Positions 1 through 8,996 are shown, counted from the first letter of the stretch. The stretch is 64,000 nt of DNA from Cupriavidus oxalaticus (GCF_016894385.1 NZ_CP069812.1:1054001-1118000); one strand, 5' to 3'. Program-made: numbers and translations. Notes: generated by a model from the letters alone, not told the origin.

Positions 1-414
1 GATGTCGGCCTTGTCGATCTCGTCGATCAGCAGCACCACTTGCTGGTCGGCCTCGAAGGCCTGCCACAGCACGCCCTTGACGATGTAGTTGCGGATGTCG
101 TGCACGCGATCGTCGCCGAGCTGCGAGTCGCGCAGGCGCGAGACCGCGTCGTATTCGTACAGGCCCTGTTGCGCCTTGGTGGTCGACTTGATATGCCACT
201 GCAGCAGCGGCATGCCCAGCGCGGCGGCCACTTCCTCGGCCAGCATGGTCTTGCCGGTGCCGGGCTCGCCCTTGATCAGCAGCGGGCGCTGCAGCGTGCG
301 CGCGGCGTTGACGGCCAGCTTGAGGTCGTCGGTGGCGACATACTGGTCACTGCCCTCGAAACGGGCCTGCTGGGCGGAAGAAGCTTGGGCGGAAGCGTTG
401 GCGGTGTTTGACAT
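1..414 (-). CDS. MoxR-family AAA+ ATPase (5' part, cut by window edge)
   Basis: The visible 138 codons are the N-terminal part of a MoxR-type AAA+ ATPase; the rest lies to the left of the window. After a short Ala/Ser/Gln-rich start there is a Walker A motif GEPGTGKT near residue 50 and a Walker B motif VLLIDEID near residue 130. MoxR ATPases act as chaperones that mature or insert metal cofactors, usually with a VWA-domain partner encoded next door; the partner is not visible here. The start at 414 is the first ATG and gives the normal short lead into the ATPase core. Family assignment is firm, the client protein is unknown. Confidence 0.85.
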   Translation of the reverse strand, partial: MSNTANASAQASSAQQARFEGSDQYVATDDLKLAVNAARTLQRPLLIKGEPGTGKTMLAEEVAAALGMPLLQWHIKSTTKAQQGLYEYDAVSRLRDSQLGDDRVHDIRNYIVKGVLWQAFEADQQVVLLIDEIDKADI

Positions 415-960
415 GAGGCAACCTGGAGGTGACGGCCCTGTCTTGGTCGGTTCGGGCCGGGTTGGCGTGTTTGGCGCAGTCTCGTCGCGCTGTCACGCGC
501 GCTTTCATTATGGGCGGTATGGTTCGTCCGGACTCGGCGCCGAGCGTCTGCGAACGGTCGTGCGCTTTACCGGAATTGGCCAGTATAAAAGACCTTTGCG
601 GTTCGTGTTGGACGGGGCTGACAGACGCCACGCAACGGCGGGCGGTTGCTGGACTGCCAGGTGTCGCCTGCGGTACAATGCGCCGGTTTGACGCGCCCCC
701 ACGTCCAGTTCTCCAGTATCCGGCAGTCCGCGTTCAGAAGTCCCAGCGGCCCGACCGGGTCGCGGCGATTGCGCGAGGTGGTTCCAGAATGGTGTTCCAC
801 ATCACGGCAATGATCCCGGATGCCGAATGTCTGGGCGGGTCTGGCAGGTTGCACCTCTTGCAACCCCATTGGCAGCCAGGCTTTCCCAGAAGCATTCTGA
901 AACCGTCTCCGCCCCGGCAGGGCAGGTCACGCACGGTTTAATTTCCAATCCGCAAAGACA
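415..960. other. 546-bp divergent intergenic region
   Basis: No credible gene was found between the divergent moxR-like gene and the cytochrome c genes. Open frames here lack ribosome binding sites and recognisable products. The only clear structure is the 7-bp inverted repeat at 847-865, listed separately. A TACAAT hexamer at 674-679 could be a -10 element for the rightward genes, but no good -35 lies at the right distance. Confidence 0.5.
847..865. promoter_or_regulatory. 7-bp perfect inverted repeat upstream of cytochrome c genes
   Basis: The arms GGTTGCA and TGCAACC are separated by 5 bp, about 95 bp before the first cytochrome start. It may be an operator or an RNA hairpin in the 5' leader. 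It does not match the FNR or NarL consensus. Confidence 0.35.
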
Positions 961-1308
961 ATGAAAAAGCTCCTCACGATGGTGGTGCTGGGCGCGGCTG
1001 CAATGGCCACGCAGGCACAGGAAGTCAAGGGCAATGGAGACGCTGCCAAGGACAAGGTTGCAATGTGCATCGGATGCCACGGCATTCCGGGCTACCGTGC
1101 GTCGTTCCCCGAGATCTATGAAGTGCCGCTGCTGGGTGGCCAGAGCGCCAAGTACATCGAAAATGCGCTGAAGGCGTACCAGAAAGGCGAACGCAAGCAC
1201 CCGACCATGCGCAGCATCGCCGCCACGCTGACCGAGCAGGATATCGCCGACGTGGCCGCCTACTACTCGCAGCAGACGGCGAGTACCCGGAACAACTCCC
1301 TGAAGTAA
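961..1308 (+). CDS. Small periplasmic class I cytochrome c
   Basis: A 115-residue monoheme c-type cytochrome. It has a Sec signal peptide of about 20 residues (MKKLL start, cleavage after the AQA region) and a single haem-binding CIGCH at residues 36-40. A Met in the KHPTM segment is the likely distal ligand. It is followed 10 bp later by a second small cytochrome, so the two are very probably co-transcribed and may form a two-haem electron carrier equivalent to a split c4-type cytochrome. Such carriers shuttle electrons between the bc1 complex and terminal oxidases or reductases. The nearby nos cluster makes a role in N2O respiration possible, but this pair is on the other side of a terminator and belongs to a separate unit. 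Confidence 0.85.
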   Translation: MKKLLTMVVLGAAAMATQAQEVKGNGDAAKDKVAMCIGCHGIPGYRASFPEIYEVPLLGGQSAKYIENALKAYQKGERKHPTMRSIAATLTEQDIADVAAYYSQQTASTRNNSLK

Positions 1309-1318
1309 GAGACCCACC

Positions 1319-1717
1319 ATGAATACGCTCAAGACGCTTTCGATCGCGCTCGGCGCCCTCGTGCTGGGTGCCGCCGCACTGCCGGCTTCGGCCGCCGACC
1401 TCGCCAACGGCAAGGCGCTGGTGCAGAAGGGTGCCTGCGTGGCCTGCCACGGCGAGGGGATGAACAAGCCGATCTCGCCCGACTATCCCAAGCTGGCCGG
1501 CCAGCATGCCGACTACCTGTACCACGCGATGATGTCGTACCAGGTGTCGGGCAACGCGCTGGTGGGCCGCTCCAATGCGATCATGGCCGGCCAGGTCAAC
1601 GCCAATCCGGCGGTGACCGACAAGGACGGCAAGCCGCGTCCGTTCACGCGCAAGGAGCTGAAGGATATGGCTGCGTATATCGAGTCGCTGCCGGGCGACC
1701 TGGTGCTGAAGAAGTAA
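1319..1717 (+). CDS. Small periplasmic class I cytochrome c
   Basis: A 132-residue monoheme cytochrome c with a signal peptide ending near ASA at residue 26 and a CVACH haem motif at residues 40-44. It begins 10 bp after the preceding cytochrome gene, with a purine-rich ribosome binding site (AAGAGA) between them, so the pair forms a dicistronic operon. The sequence around the haem (GEGMNKP) resembles cytochrome c553/c4-like proteins of beta-proteobacteria. A strong hairpin terminator follows the stop. Family is clear from the haem motif, signal peptide and size; the physiological partner is not shown by the sequence. Confidence 0.85.
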   Translation: MNTLKTLSIALGALVLGAAALPASAADLANGKALVQKGACVACHGEGMNKPISPDYPKLAGQHADYLYHAMMSYQVSGNALVGRSNAIMAGQVNANPAVTDKDGKPRPFTRKELKDMAAYIESLPGDLVLKK

Positions 1718-1753
1718 GCCCTGGCGCGGTGTTTGCCGCGCCGTCGCAGAGGG

Positions 1754-1781
1754 AAAGGCCGCCTTGGTACGGGCGGCCTTT
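1754..1781. terminator. Bidirectional rho-independent terminator
   Basis: A 10-bp perfect stem (AAAGGCCGCC pairing with GGCGGCCTTT) with an 8-nt loop and a T-tract on either strand. It lies between the cytochrome operon and the convergent apbE/nosX gene and can serve both. Confidence 0.8.
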
Positions 1782-1810
1782 TCATTTGGCGGTGCGCAGC
1801 GCGCCAGCGT

Positions 1811-2878
1811 CTACGCCCCCACACTTGCCAGCCGGCGGCGCATCCCTGCCGTGGCCCAGGGCTCGGTGTCGCCCACGACCAGCGCGTCGACGCCGATCGC
1901 ACTGTGCAGCAGTCCGGCCGCGGCGGACTGGCCCGCGACCATCAACGCGGCGCCCAGGCCGTTGACCGCCGCGGCCTGTGAAGCCACCAGCGTTACGCCA
2001 CGCGGACCCGCCGCCGGCATGCCGGTGGCAGGGTCGAGCACGTGGTGGTAGCGCCTGCCGTTGGCGACGAAGCAGCGCTCATAGTCGCCCGATGAGGCCA
2101 CCACGGCATCGGATATCTCCAATACGCCCAGCAGCCGCGCCGGTGCGCGCGGGTCGCGCACGCCCACGCGCCAGTCGCGCCCTTGCAGCTGGCCGCTCGC
2201 CAGCACATCGCCGCCGCCGTTGATCATGGCATGGCGCAATCCGTGCCTGCGCAGCGCCTGCATGCCCGCCTGCAGGATCGGCAGCTTGGCGATGCCGCCC
2301 AGGTCCAGGCGCATGCCGGGGCGCAGCAGCATCGCTTCGCCGCGGCGTTCGTCGAGCATGACCTGCCGGTAGTCCACCAGCGTCCGTTCGCGTGCCAGCT
2401 CGGCGGCAGCCGGCACGCGCGCGTTGTCTTCACCGAAGTGCCAGCCGGCGAAGGCGCCGACGGTGATGTCGAACGCGCCACCGGTGCGCGCCGACAGCGC
2501 TGCAGCGGCTTGCAGCACTGCCATCAGTTCCGGTGCGACCGGCACCGGCTGCCGGCCCGCTGCGCGCTGCAGGGCGCTGACCTGGCTGTCCGGCCGGTAG
2601 CGCGACATCAATTGCTCCAGGCGCGCCATCTCGGCAAGGGCGGCGGCGATGCCGGACCTTGCAGCCAGGTAAGAACTGTCCTGCACCACGATATCGACCT
2701 GCGTGCCCAGCAGGCGCCGTGAGGCGCGCGTGACCGTGGCATCGGCCAGCGCCGGCCTGACGAACATGGCGGTGGCAAGCATCGGCACGCTGGCCGCGGC
2801 GGCGCGCAGCACGTTGCGCCGCATGGCGTCGATACGAGAGGAGGAAGACAGCGTTGCCGGCAGGGTCTTGGCGCGCAT
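1811..2878 (-). CDS. apbE: ApbE-family FAD:protein FMN transferase, probable NosX
   Basis: ApbE proteins attach FMN covalently to a Thr in periplasmic or membrane flavoproteins, taking it from FAD. The nos-linked member (NosX) flavinylates NosR, which is needed for N2O reduction in vivo. Family signatures are visible: a GGAFDITVG motif, an LDLGGIAKLPILQAG segment, INGGGD and the late HHVLDPATG motif. A twin-arginine signal (RRNVLRAAAA) starts at the internal Met 19, so translation from 2824 giving 337 residues is a good alternative to the 355-residue version. It is divergent from nosZ and shares its control region. NosR in this window carries the matching acceptor motif DAISGAT, which supports the functional link. 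Confidence 0.88.
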   Translation of the reverse strand: MRAKTLPATLSSSSRIDAMRRNVLRAAAASVPMLATAMFVRPALADATVTRASRRLLGTQVDIVVQDSSYLAARSGIAAALAEMARLEQLMSRYRPDSQVSALQRAAGRQPVPVAPELMAVLQAAAALSARTGGAFDITVGAFAGWHFGEDNARVPAAAELARERTLVDYRQVMLDERRGEAMLLRPGMRLDLGGIAKLPILQAGMQALRRHGLRHAMINGGGDVLASGQLQGRDWRVGVRDPRAPARLLGVLEISDAVVASSGDYERCFVANGRRYHHVLDPATGMPAAGPRGVTLVASQAAAVNGLGAALMVAGQSAAAGLLHSAIGVDALVVGDTEPWATAGMRRRLASVGA

Positions 2879-2987
2879 GACAGGGTGGGCGGCGCATGCC
2901 GCATTAGTCGTTGACGGTGTGGTGTCGCCATTCTCCGTTCAGCCTTCGTAAAAAACATGCATCAAAAATGAATATTTAAGAAATCCA

Positions 2988-2999
2988 TGACGACCGTCA
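2988..2999. promoter_or_regulatory. FNR/DNR-type inverted repeat in the apbE-nosZ control region
   Basis: TGAC-GACC-GTCA is a perfect inverted repeat, flanked by A on both sides, that fits the TTGA-N6-TCAA pattern of FNR/DNR/NNR-class regulators with one mismatch. It is the only such site in the 217-239 bp between the divergent apbE and nosZ genes. Its centre is about 122 bp before the preferred nosZ start, leaving room for a class II promoter and a leader. Binding by a nitric-oxide-sensing DNR/NnrR protein is inferred; the regulator gene is not in the window. Confidence 0.55.
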
Positions 3000-3115
3000 A
3001 CCTCGCTGACGCCAACTGCTTCGACTATCTGTAACCGGCAACATCAGGCCACCCACACAACGAAGAGAGCCGGCGGAGCACTCCGCCCTTTGCAATGACG
3101 GTTCGAGGATCGAAG

Positions 3116-5053
3116 ATGACGAGGCATTCCCAAGACCCACTGGCACACACCGATGCACCGGCGGCACCGGGACGAAGGCGCTTTATCAATACCGCGGCGC
3201 TGGCCGGGCTGGCCGGCGTGGCGGCGTGCACGGACAAGGGCGGGGCACCCGCCGCGACCACCCCCGCAAGCGCTGCCCAGGCAGCACAGGGCAGCGCGCA
3301 TGCCGGTGCGTCGGTGCACCTGAAGCCGGGCGAGCTGGATACCTACTACGGCCTGTGGAGCGGCGGCCATGCGGGCGACGTGCGCGTGCTGGGCCTGCCC
3401 TCGGGGCGCGAGCTGCACCGCATTCCGTGCTTCGTGCCCGATGCGCTGACGGGCTGGGGCATCACCAATGAATCCAAGCGCGTGATGGGCACGCGCCCCG
3501 ACGGCAACGTGCTGTACAACGTCGGCGACACGCACCATGTGCATGCCTCGTACAAGGACGGCAACTACGATGGCCGCTACGCGTGGATCAACGACAAGAT
3601 CAACGCGCGGCTGGCGCGCATCCGGCTCGACTATTTCGTCTGCGACAAGATCACCGACCTGCCCAACGTGCAGGGCTTCCACGGCATCTTCCCGGACAAG
3701 CGCGATCCCGTCGACGCGAACATCAACTACACCACGCGCGTGTTCTGCGGCGCGGAGTTCGCCCTGCCGCTGCCCAATACGCCGACCGAGGACGCCGGCA
3801 AGTACCGCTCGCTGTTCACCTGTGTCGATGCGCAGACGATGGCGGTGCGCTGGCAGGTGCTGATCGACGGCAACTGCGACCTGGTCGCCACCTCGTACGA
3901 CGGCAAGCTGGCCGCCACCAACCAGTACAACGTCGAGATGGGCGCGCGCTATGAAGACATGATGTCGGCCGAACGCGATGCCTGCCTGTTCTTCAACATC
4001 GCCCGCATCGAGGCCGCGATCAAGGATGGGAAGTTCAAGACCATCGGCGACTCGAAGGTGCCGGTGGTCGACGGCACGCACGCGGCCAACGCCGACCCGA
4101 AGACCGCGCTGACCACCTACGTTTCTGTGCCGAAGAACCCGCACGGCGTCAATGCCAGCCCGGACCAGAAGTACTTTGTCTGCGCCGGCAAGTTGTCGCC
4201 GACCGGCACCGTGATCGAACTGGCCAAGGTGCTGGACTGGTTCGACGGCAAGCTGGAGACGCCCGACGACGCCATCGTCGCCGAGGTCGAGCTGGGCCTG
4301 GGGCCGCTGCATACCGCCTTCGACGGACGTGGCAACGCCTACACCACGCTGTTCCTCGACAGCCAGATCGTCAAGTGGAATCTCGATGCGGCGATCCGCT
4401 TCCACAAGGGCGACAAGAACGCCAAGTACGTGGTCGACCGGCTCGACGTGCAGTACCAGCCCGGCCACCTGAACGCCTCCCAGTCCGAGACGATCGCCGC
4501 CGACGGCAAGTTCCTGGCAGTGGGCTGCAAGTTCTCCAAGGACCGCTTCCTGCCGGTGGGGCCGCTGCATGCCGAGAACGAGCAGCTGATCGACATCTCG
4601 GGCGACAAGATGGTGCTGCTGGCGGACCACCCGGTGCACAGCGAACCGCACGACTTCATCATCTTCCGCCGCGAGCTGCTGCGGCCGAAGCAGGTCTATG
4701 CGCTGGATGACTTCCCGCTGGCGGTGAAGGATCCGCAGCAGTCGGGCGTGTTCCGCAACGGCAAGAAGGTGACGGTGAAGATCACGTCGCAGGCGCCGGT
4801 GTTCTCGCTGCGCGAGATCAAGCTGAAGAAGGGCGACGAGGTCACGCTGATCCTGACCAACCTGGACAAGATCGAAGACCTGACGCACGGGTTTGCCATC
4901 CCCAGGTACAACATCAACTTCATCGTCAATCCGCTCGAAACCGCGTCGGTGACTTTTGTTGCCGACAAGCCGGGCGTGTTCTGGTGCTACTGCACCCACT
5001 TCTGCCACGCGCTGCATCTTGAGATGCGCAGCCGCATGATCGTCGAGGCCTGA
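3116..5053 (+). CDS. nosZ: Nitrous oxide reductase, class I (NosZ)
   Basis: NosZ reduces N2O to N2 in the periplasm as a homodimer with a CuA site and a Cu-S (CuZ) cluster. The start at 3116 is chosen over 3095 because a GAGG ribosome binding site lies 7 nt before it; this gives 645 residues, close to the roughly 640 of characterised enzymes. A twin-arginine signal (RRRFINTAALAG) marks clade I NosZ. CuZ histidine motifs are visible in the beta-propeller (GDTHHVHAS, NPHGVN, LHTAF, HSEPHDF). The C-terminal cupredoxin carries the CuA set Cys626, Cys630, His634, Met637 in CTHFCHALHLEM. The residue between the two cysteines that I recall as Trp in well-studied enzymes is His here. First gene of nosZRDFYL. 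Confidence 0.97.
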   Translation: MTRHSQDPLAHTDAPAAPGRRRFINTAALAGLAGVAACTDKGGAPAATTPASAAQAAQGSAHAGASVHLKPGELDTYYGLWSGGHAGDVRVLGLPSGRELHRIPCFVPDALTGWGITNESKRVMGTRPDGNVLYNVGDTHHVHASYKDGNYDGRYAWINDKINARLARIRLDYFVCDKITDLPNVQGFHGIFPDKRDPVDANINYTTRVFCGAEFALPLPNTPTEDAGKYRSLFTCVDAQTMAVRWQVLIDGNCDLVATSYDGKLAATNQYNVEMGARYEDMMSAERDACLFFNIARIEAAIKDGKFKTIGDSKVPVVDGTHAANADPKTALTTYVSVPKNPHGVNASPDQKYFVCAGKLSPTGTVIELAKVLDWFDGKLETPDDAIVAEVELGLGPLHTAFDGRGNAYTTLFLDSQIVKWNLDAAIRFHKGDKNAKYVVDRLDVQYQPGHLNASQSETIAADGKFLAVGCKFSKDRFLPVGPLHAENEQLIDISGDKMVLLADHPVHSEPHDFIIFRRELLRPKQVYALDDFPLAVKDPQQSGVFRNGKKVTVKITSQAPVFSLREIKLKKGDEVTLILTNLDKIEDLTHGFAIPRYNINFIVNPLETASVTFVADKPGVFWCYCTHFCHALHLEMRSRMIVEA

Positions 5054-5121
5054 GACGGCATGCGTGGATGACCTGGCGCGGCGCCTGCCGCTGCGCCGGT
5101 CGTTCACTTGCCCCCAATTCC

Positions 5122-7743
5122 ATGATCCACGCATTTCTCGATCGGCTTGCGGTGTGCTTCGTCGCGTGCCTGCTGGCGCTTGGCTTTGCCGTGCCGGCAC
5201 ACGCCGGCGCATACGAGGCGGCCTTGCCGCCGGCGCTGTCCACTTCCGCCGACCTGTGTGCAATGGTGCCTTGCACGGAGGTGCTGCCCGGCGCGACCAG
5301 TTTCTCTACCCGCAAGGGACAACCGCCCTACGTAGAGGGCTATCGCACCGGCGCGGACGGCAAGCGCGAGCTGCTCGGATATGTGATGCTGTCCACCGAT
5401 ATCACCGATACGCCGGCGTATTCCGGCAAGCCGGTGGTGACGCTGATCGGCATGGACGCGCGGGGACAGTACACGGGCGTCAAGGTGCTGAAGCATTCCG
5501 AGCCGATCCTGCTGCTGGGCATCCCGGAATCGGCGCTGCTCGATTTCAACCGGCAGTACGTCGGCAAGTCGGTGGCAGACAAGATCGAGGTCGGCCAGTC
5601 GCGGCCGGACGAGGGCGTGGTCGGCGTCGATGCGATTTCCGGCGCCACCGTGACAGTGATCGCGCAGAACCAGGTGCTGACCACCTCGGGCTCGGCGGTG
5701 GCGCGGCAGGTCGGCATCCTGGCGCCGACACAGCGGGCACCGGCGCGGTTCGCCGAAAGCGGAAAACAATATGGCTGGCAGCAGCTGGTGGCCGGCGGAC
5801 TGGTGCAGCGGCTGCTCGTGCAGCCGGCGCAGGTCGGGCTGCCCGGCAGCGGCGAGCCCTTTGTCGAACTCTGGTTTGGCGACCTCAACCATCCCGACAT
5901 CGGCCGCAGCGTGCTGGGCGATGCCGGCTGGCAGGGGCTGCGCGCGCAGCTGAAGCCCGGCGAGCATGCCATCTTCGTGATCCGCACCGCGGGGGCGGAG
6001 TCGTTCAAGGGTTCGGGCTTCGTGCGTGGCGGCATCTATGATCGCGTGCAAGTGCGCCAGGGCGCCGACGCGTTCACCTTCCGCGACCTGGACTACCTCA
6101 ATCTCTACGGCGTCGCGGCGCAGGGAGCGCCGGCGGTGACCGAGTCGGCGATCTTCGTGATCCGGTCGCCGGCGTTTTCCGCGGCCTATCCGTGGAAGCT
6201 GTCATTCCTCGGCAACCGCGTCGACCGTGCCACCGGCACGCGCAGCTTCGCCAGCTTCGATGCGCCGTACTGGTTGCCGGCAGCGATGCTGCAGGGCGGC
6301 CGGCCGCATATCGACGAACCCGAGGCGCCGTGGCGCAAGGTCTGGCGCAAGCAGGCCACCGCCATCGCGTTGTTTATCGCGCTGCTGGGCGCAGTCACGC
6401 TGGTCTACGCACTGCGCGACCGCCTGACGCGGCGCGCCACGCACAAGAACAAATGGCCGGTCAATGCGTTCAAGTACACGGCGTGGGCGCTCAGCATCGT
6501 CTTTGTCGGCTTCGGGGCGATGGCGCAGCCGTCGATCACGCAGGTGCTGACGTGGTTCCACGCGCTGCTGCTGCGCTGGGACTGGGCGTTGTTCCTCAGC
6601 GATCCGTTTATCTTCTGCTTCTGGATCTTTATCATCCTCACCGTGTTTCTGTTCGGGCGGGGGCTGTTCTGCGGCTGGCTGTGCCCGTTCGGCTCGCTGT
6701 CCGAGGCGATCTACAAGCTGGGCCGTTTCCTGGGGCTGAAGCGATGGCAGCGGCAACTGCCGCGTCGCTGGCATGACCGGCTCAAGTGGGTCAAGTACGG
6801 CGTGTTCTTCGGGCTGTTGGCGGTGTCGGTGTTTTCGATGGGGCTGGCCGAGATGCTGGCAGAGATCGAGCCGTTCAAGACGACCTTCCTGGTCGGCATC
6901 CCGAACCGCGCGTGGCCCTACGGGTTGTTCGCGTGCACGTTGCTGGGACTGTCGCTGTTTATCGAACGGCCCTACTGCAAGTACCTGTGCCCGCTTGGCG
7001 CAGCATTGGCGATGCCGAGCACGTTCCGCTGGTTTGGCCTGCGGCGCAAGCCCGACTGCAACCACTGCAAGGCGTGCGCGGTCGGCTGCGGCGCACAGGC
7101 GATCGATGCCGCTGGCCGCATCGACCATCGCGAATGCCTGCATTGCCTCGACTGCATGGTGCTCTATACCGACACGCGCGGCTGCCCGCCGCTGGCGCGC
7201 GAGCGCAAGCGGCGCGAGCGGGACGGGCTGCCGCTGACACCGGTGGGACGCAACGGGTATTTCATCCCGCTGGTGCCGGCGCCGGTGCCGTTGCGAGCCC
7301 AGGCGGCGCAGCCGTCGGGCCCCGATCCGCGCATGCCGACCGACCCGGTGGCGCCGCCATACGCGGCAACGGACGGCGCCGCGCGCTGGGTCGCCGAGTT
7401 GTGGGACCACTTGTGTCCATGGAGCGGGCAGGGCTGGCGCACCGCCGCCGCACTGCAACTGGCGGGGCTCGCGGTGGCGCTGGCCGCAACCGTTGCGTGG
7501 GCACTGGCGGCCAGCGGACAGATGCGCGCCGGCGCGGTGATCGGCTGGTGGCTGGGCTGGAGCCTCTATGAAGTGCTGATCCGCCTGTCCGGCAAGCGCT
7601 ACGTCAAGGATGGCCCGTGGTGGCGCGGCCGCTACCGGCGCGCCACCGTGATGGACATGCTCAGCTATGTCGGCTTCAAGAACCTGCTGATCGGTGCGGT
7701 GCTGTTCCTGGCGCTGAAGGCGATGGGGATGCTGGCCGCATGA
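5122..7743 (+). CDS. nosR: NosR, membrane Fe-S flavoprotein for N2O reduction
   Basis: NosR is needed for nosZ expression and passes electrons towards NosZ. The start at 5122 gives a Sec signal (MIHAFLDRL...AHA) and 873 residues; the upstream ATG at 5068 would place 18 unrelated residues before it. A periplasmic FMN-binding domain contains the flavinylation motif DAISGAT (acceptor near Thr176). Several membrane helices follow, with the paired motifs CGWLCP (about residue 516) and CKYLCP (about 618). Two [4Fe-4S] motifs (CNHCKAC, CLHCLDC) lie near 646-688. Typical NosR ends soon after this; here about 185 more residues follow, including a Pro-rich linker and two or three hydrophobic helices. 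Stop overlaps the nosD start. Confidence 0.95.
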   Translation: MIHAFLDRLAVCFVACLLALGFAVPAHAGAYEAALPPALSTSADLCAMVPCTEVLPGATSFSTRKGQPPYVEGYRTGADGKRELLGYVMLSTDITDTPAYSGKPVVTLIGMDARGQYTGVKVLKHSEPILLLGIPESALLDFNRQYVGKSVADKIEVGQSRPDEGVVGVDAISGATVTVIAQNQVLTTSGSAVARQVGILAPTQRAPARFAESGKQYGWQQLVAGGLVQRLLVQPAQVGLPGSGEPFVELWFGDLNHPDIGRSVLGDAGWQGLRAQLKPGEHAIFVIRTAGAESFKGSGFVRGGIYDRVQVRQGADAFTFRDLDYLNLYGVAAQGAPAVTESAIFVIRSPAFSAAYPWKLSFLGNRVDRATGTRSFASFDAPYWLPAAMLQGGRPHIDEPEAPWRKVWRKQATAIALFIALLGAVTLVYALRDRLTRRATHKNKWPVNAFKYTAWALSIVFVGFGAMAQPSITQVLTWFHALLLRWDWALFLSDPFIFCFWIFIILTVFLFGRGLFCGWLCPFGSLSEAIYKLGRFLGLKRWQRQLPRRWHDRLKWVKYGVFFGLLAVSVFSMGLAEMLAEIEPFKTTFLVGIPNRAWPYGLFACTLLGLSLFIERPYCKYLCPLGAALAMPSTFRWFGLRRKPDCNHCKACAVGCGAQAIDAAGRIDHRECLHCLDCMVLYTDTRGCPPLARERKRRERDGLPLTPVGRNGYFIPLVPAPVPLRAQAAQPSGPDPRMPTDPVAPPYAATDGAARWVAELWDHLCPWSGQGWRTAAALQLAGLAVALAATVAWALAASGQMRAGAVIGWWLGWSLYEVLIRLSGKRYVKDGPWWRGRYRRATVMDMLSYVGFKNLLIGAVLFLALKAMGMLAA

Positions 7744-8996
7744 AGCTGCTGCTCGGTATCGCGCTCCTATGGATAAGCTGCGCGCAGGCTGCGACCTGGC
7801 GCGTGCAGCCCGGCCAGTCGCTGCAGGCGGCGATCGATGCCGCCGGCCCAGGCGACACCATCGAGATCGCGCGCGGCCACTACACCGGCAACTTCGCCGT
7901 CGACAAGCCGCTGGTGCTGCGCGGCATCGCGCGGCCCACGCTCAGCGGCGCGCTGCGCGGCGATACGCTGCGCATCACGGCGCCGGACGTGACCATCGAA
8001 GGCTTGATCGTGCGCGACTCCGGCGACAGCTTGAAGGACCAGAACGCCGGCATCTATATCCGCCCCGGCGCGCACCGCGCGGTGGTGCGCGATTGCGACC
8101 TGACCTACAACCTGTTCGGGCTGTGGATCGAGAAGGCCGACGATGTCCGCATCGAGCGCAACACCATCACCGGCAAGCGCGACTACAACTCGGCGCAGCG
8201 CGGCAACGGCGTGCAGCTCTACAACACGCGCGGCGCACGCATCCTCGACAACAACATCGGCTTCGTGCGCGACGCGCTTTATGTCGATGTCTCGCATCAC
8301 GCCATCTTTCGCGGCAACCGGCTGCACCACAGCCGCTACGGCACCCATTACATGAACTCGTACCACAACCTGTGGGAAGGCAACGACAGCTACCGCAACC
8401 GCGGCGGGCTGGCGCTGATGGAAGTGCGCGACCAGGTCGTGCGCAACAACCGCACCTGGGGCAATGCCGACCACGGCATCATGCTGCGCACGCTGCAGGA
8501 CTCGGTGATCGAAGGCAATGTGGTCGCCGGCAACCAGCGCGGCTTCTTTATCTACGACGTCGAGTACGTGACGCTGCGCGGCAACCTGGTGCTGGGCAAT
8601 GCGACCGGCGTGCATCTGTCGGCCGGCTCGACGCGCAACGTGGTGCAGGGCAACGATTTCATCGGCAACCGCGAGCCGGTGCGCTACGTGGGCGCGCGCG
8701 ACGAGCCGTGGGGCGGGCGCGGGCAGGGCAACTACTGGAGCAACTACCTGGGCTGGGACCGCGACGGCGATGGCGTGGGCGACGTGGCGTACCAGGCCAA
8801 TGACCTCGTCGACCGGCTCGGCTGGCGCTACCCCGGGGTGACGCTGCTGCTGGGCAGTCCGGCGCTGCAGGCGCTGCGGCTGGCGGGACGGCAGTTCCCG
8901 GTGATCCGGGCGCCGGGCGTGGTCGATGCCTATCCGCGGATGCGGCCGGTGCGCGCCAACTGGAGGGACTGGAATGCTCAGGCCAGCGATCATTGA
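7740..8996 (+). CDS. nosD: NosD, periplasmic beta-helix copper/sulfur assembly protein
   Basis: NosD works with the NosFY ABC transporter to build the CuZ sulfide cluster of NosZ. The 418-residue protein has a short signal peptide (cleavage near AQA at residue 17) and repeated right-handed beta-helix (CASH) turns with the usual NNT/GN patterns, such as NAGIYIRPG, IERNTITG and NADHGIML. The ATG overlaps the nosR stop codon (ATGA), which fixes the start; the longer in-frame version running back into nosR is not credible. Translational coupling with nosR and nosF fits the conserved nosDFY order. Length matches known NosD proteins. Confidence 0.93.
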   Translation: MKLLLGIALLWISCAQAATWRVQPGQSLQAAIDAAGPGDTIEIARGHYTGNFAVDKPLVLRGIARPTLSGALRGDTLRITAPDVTIEGLIVRDSGDSLKDQNAGIYIRPGAHRAVVRDCDLTYNLFGLWIEKADDVRIERNTITGKRDYNSAQRGNGVQLYNTRGARILDNNIGFVRDALYVDVSHHAIFRGNRLHHSRYGTHYMNSYHNLWEGNDSYRNRGGLALMEVRDQVVRNNRTWGNADHGIMLRTLQDSVIEGNVVAGNQRGFFIYDVEYVTLRGNLVLGNATGVHLSAGSTRNVVQGNDFIGNREPVRYVGARDEPWGGRGQGNYWSNYLGWDRDGDGVGDVAYQANDLVDRLGWRYPGVTLLLGSPALQALRLAGRQFPVIRAPGVVDAYPRMRPVRANWRDWNAQASDH

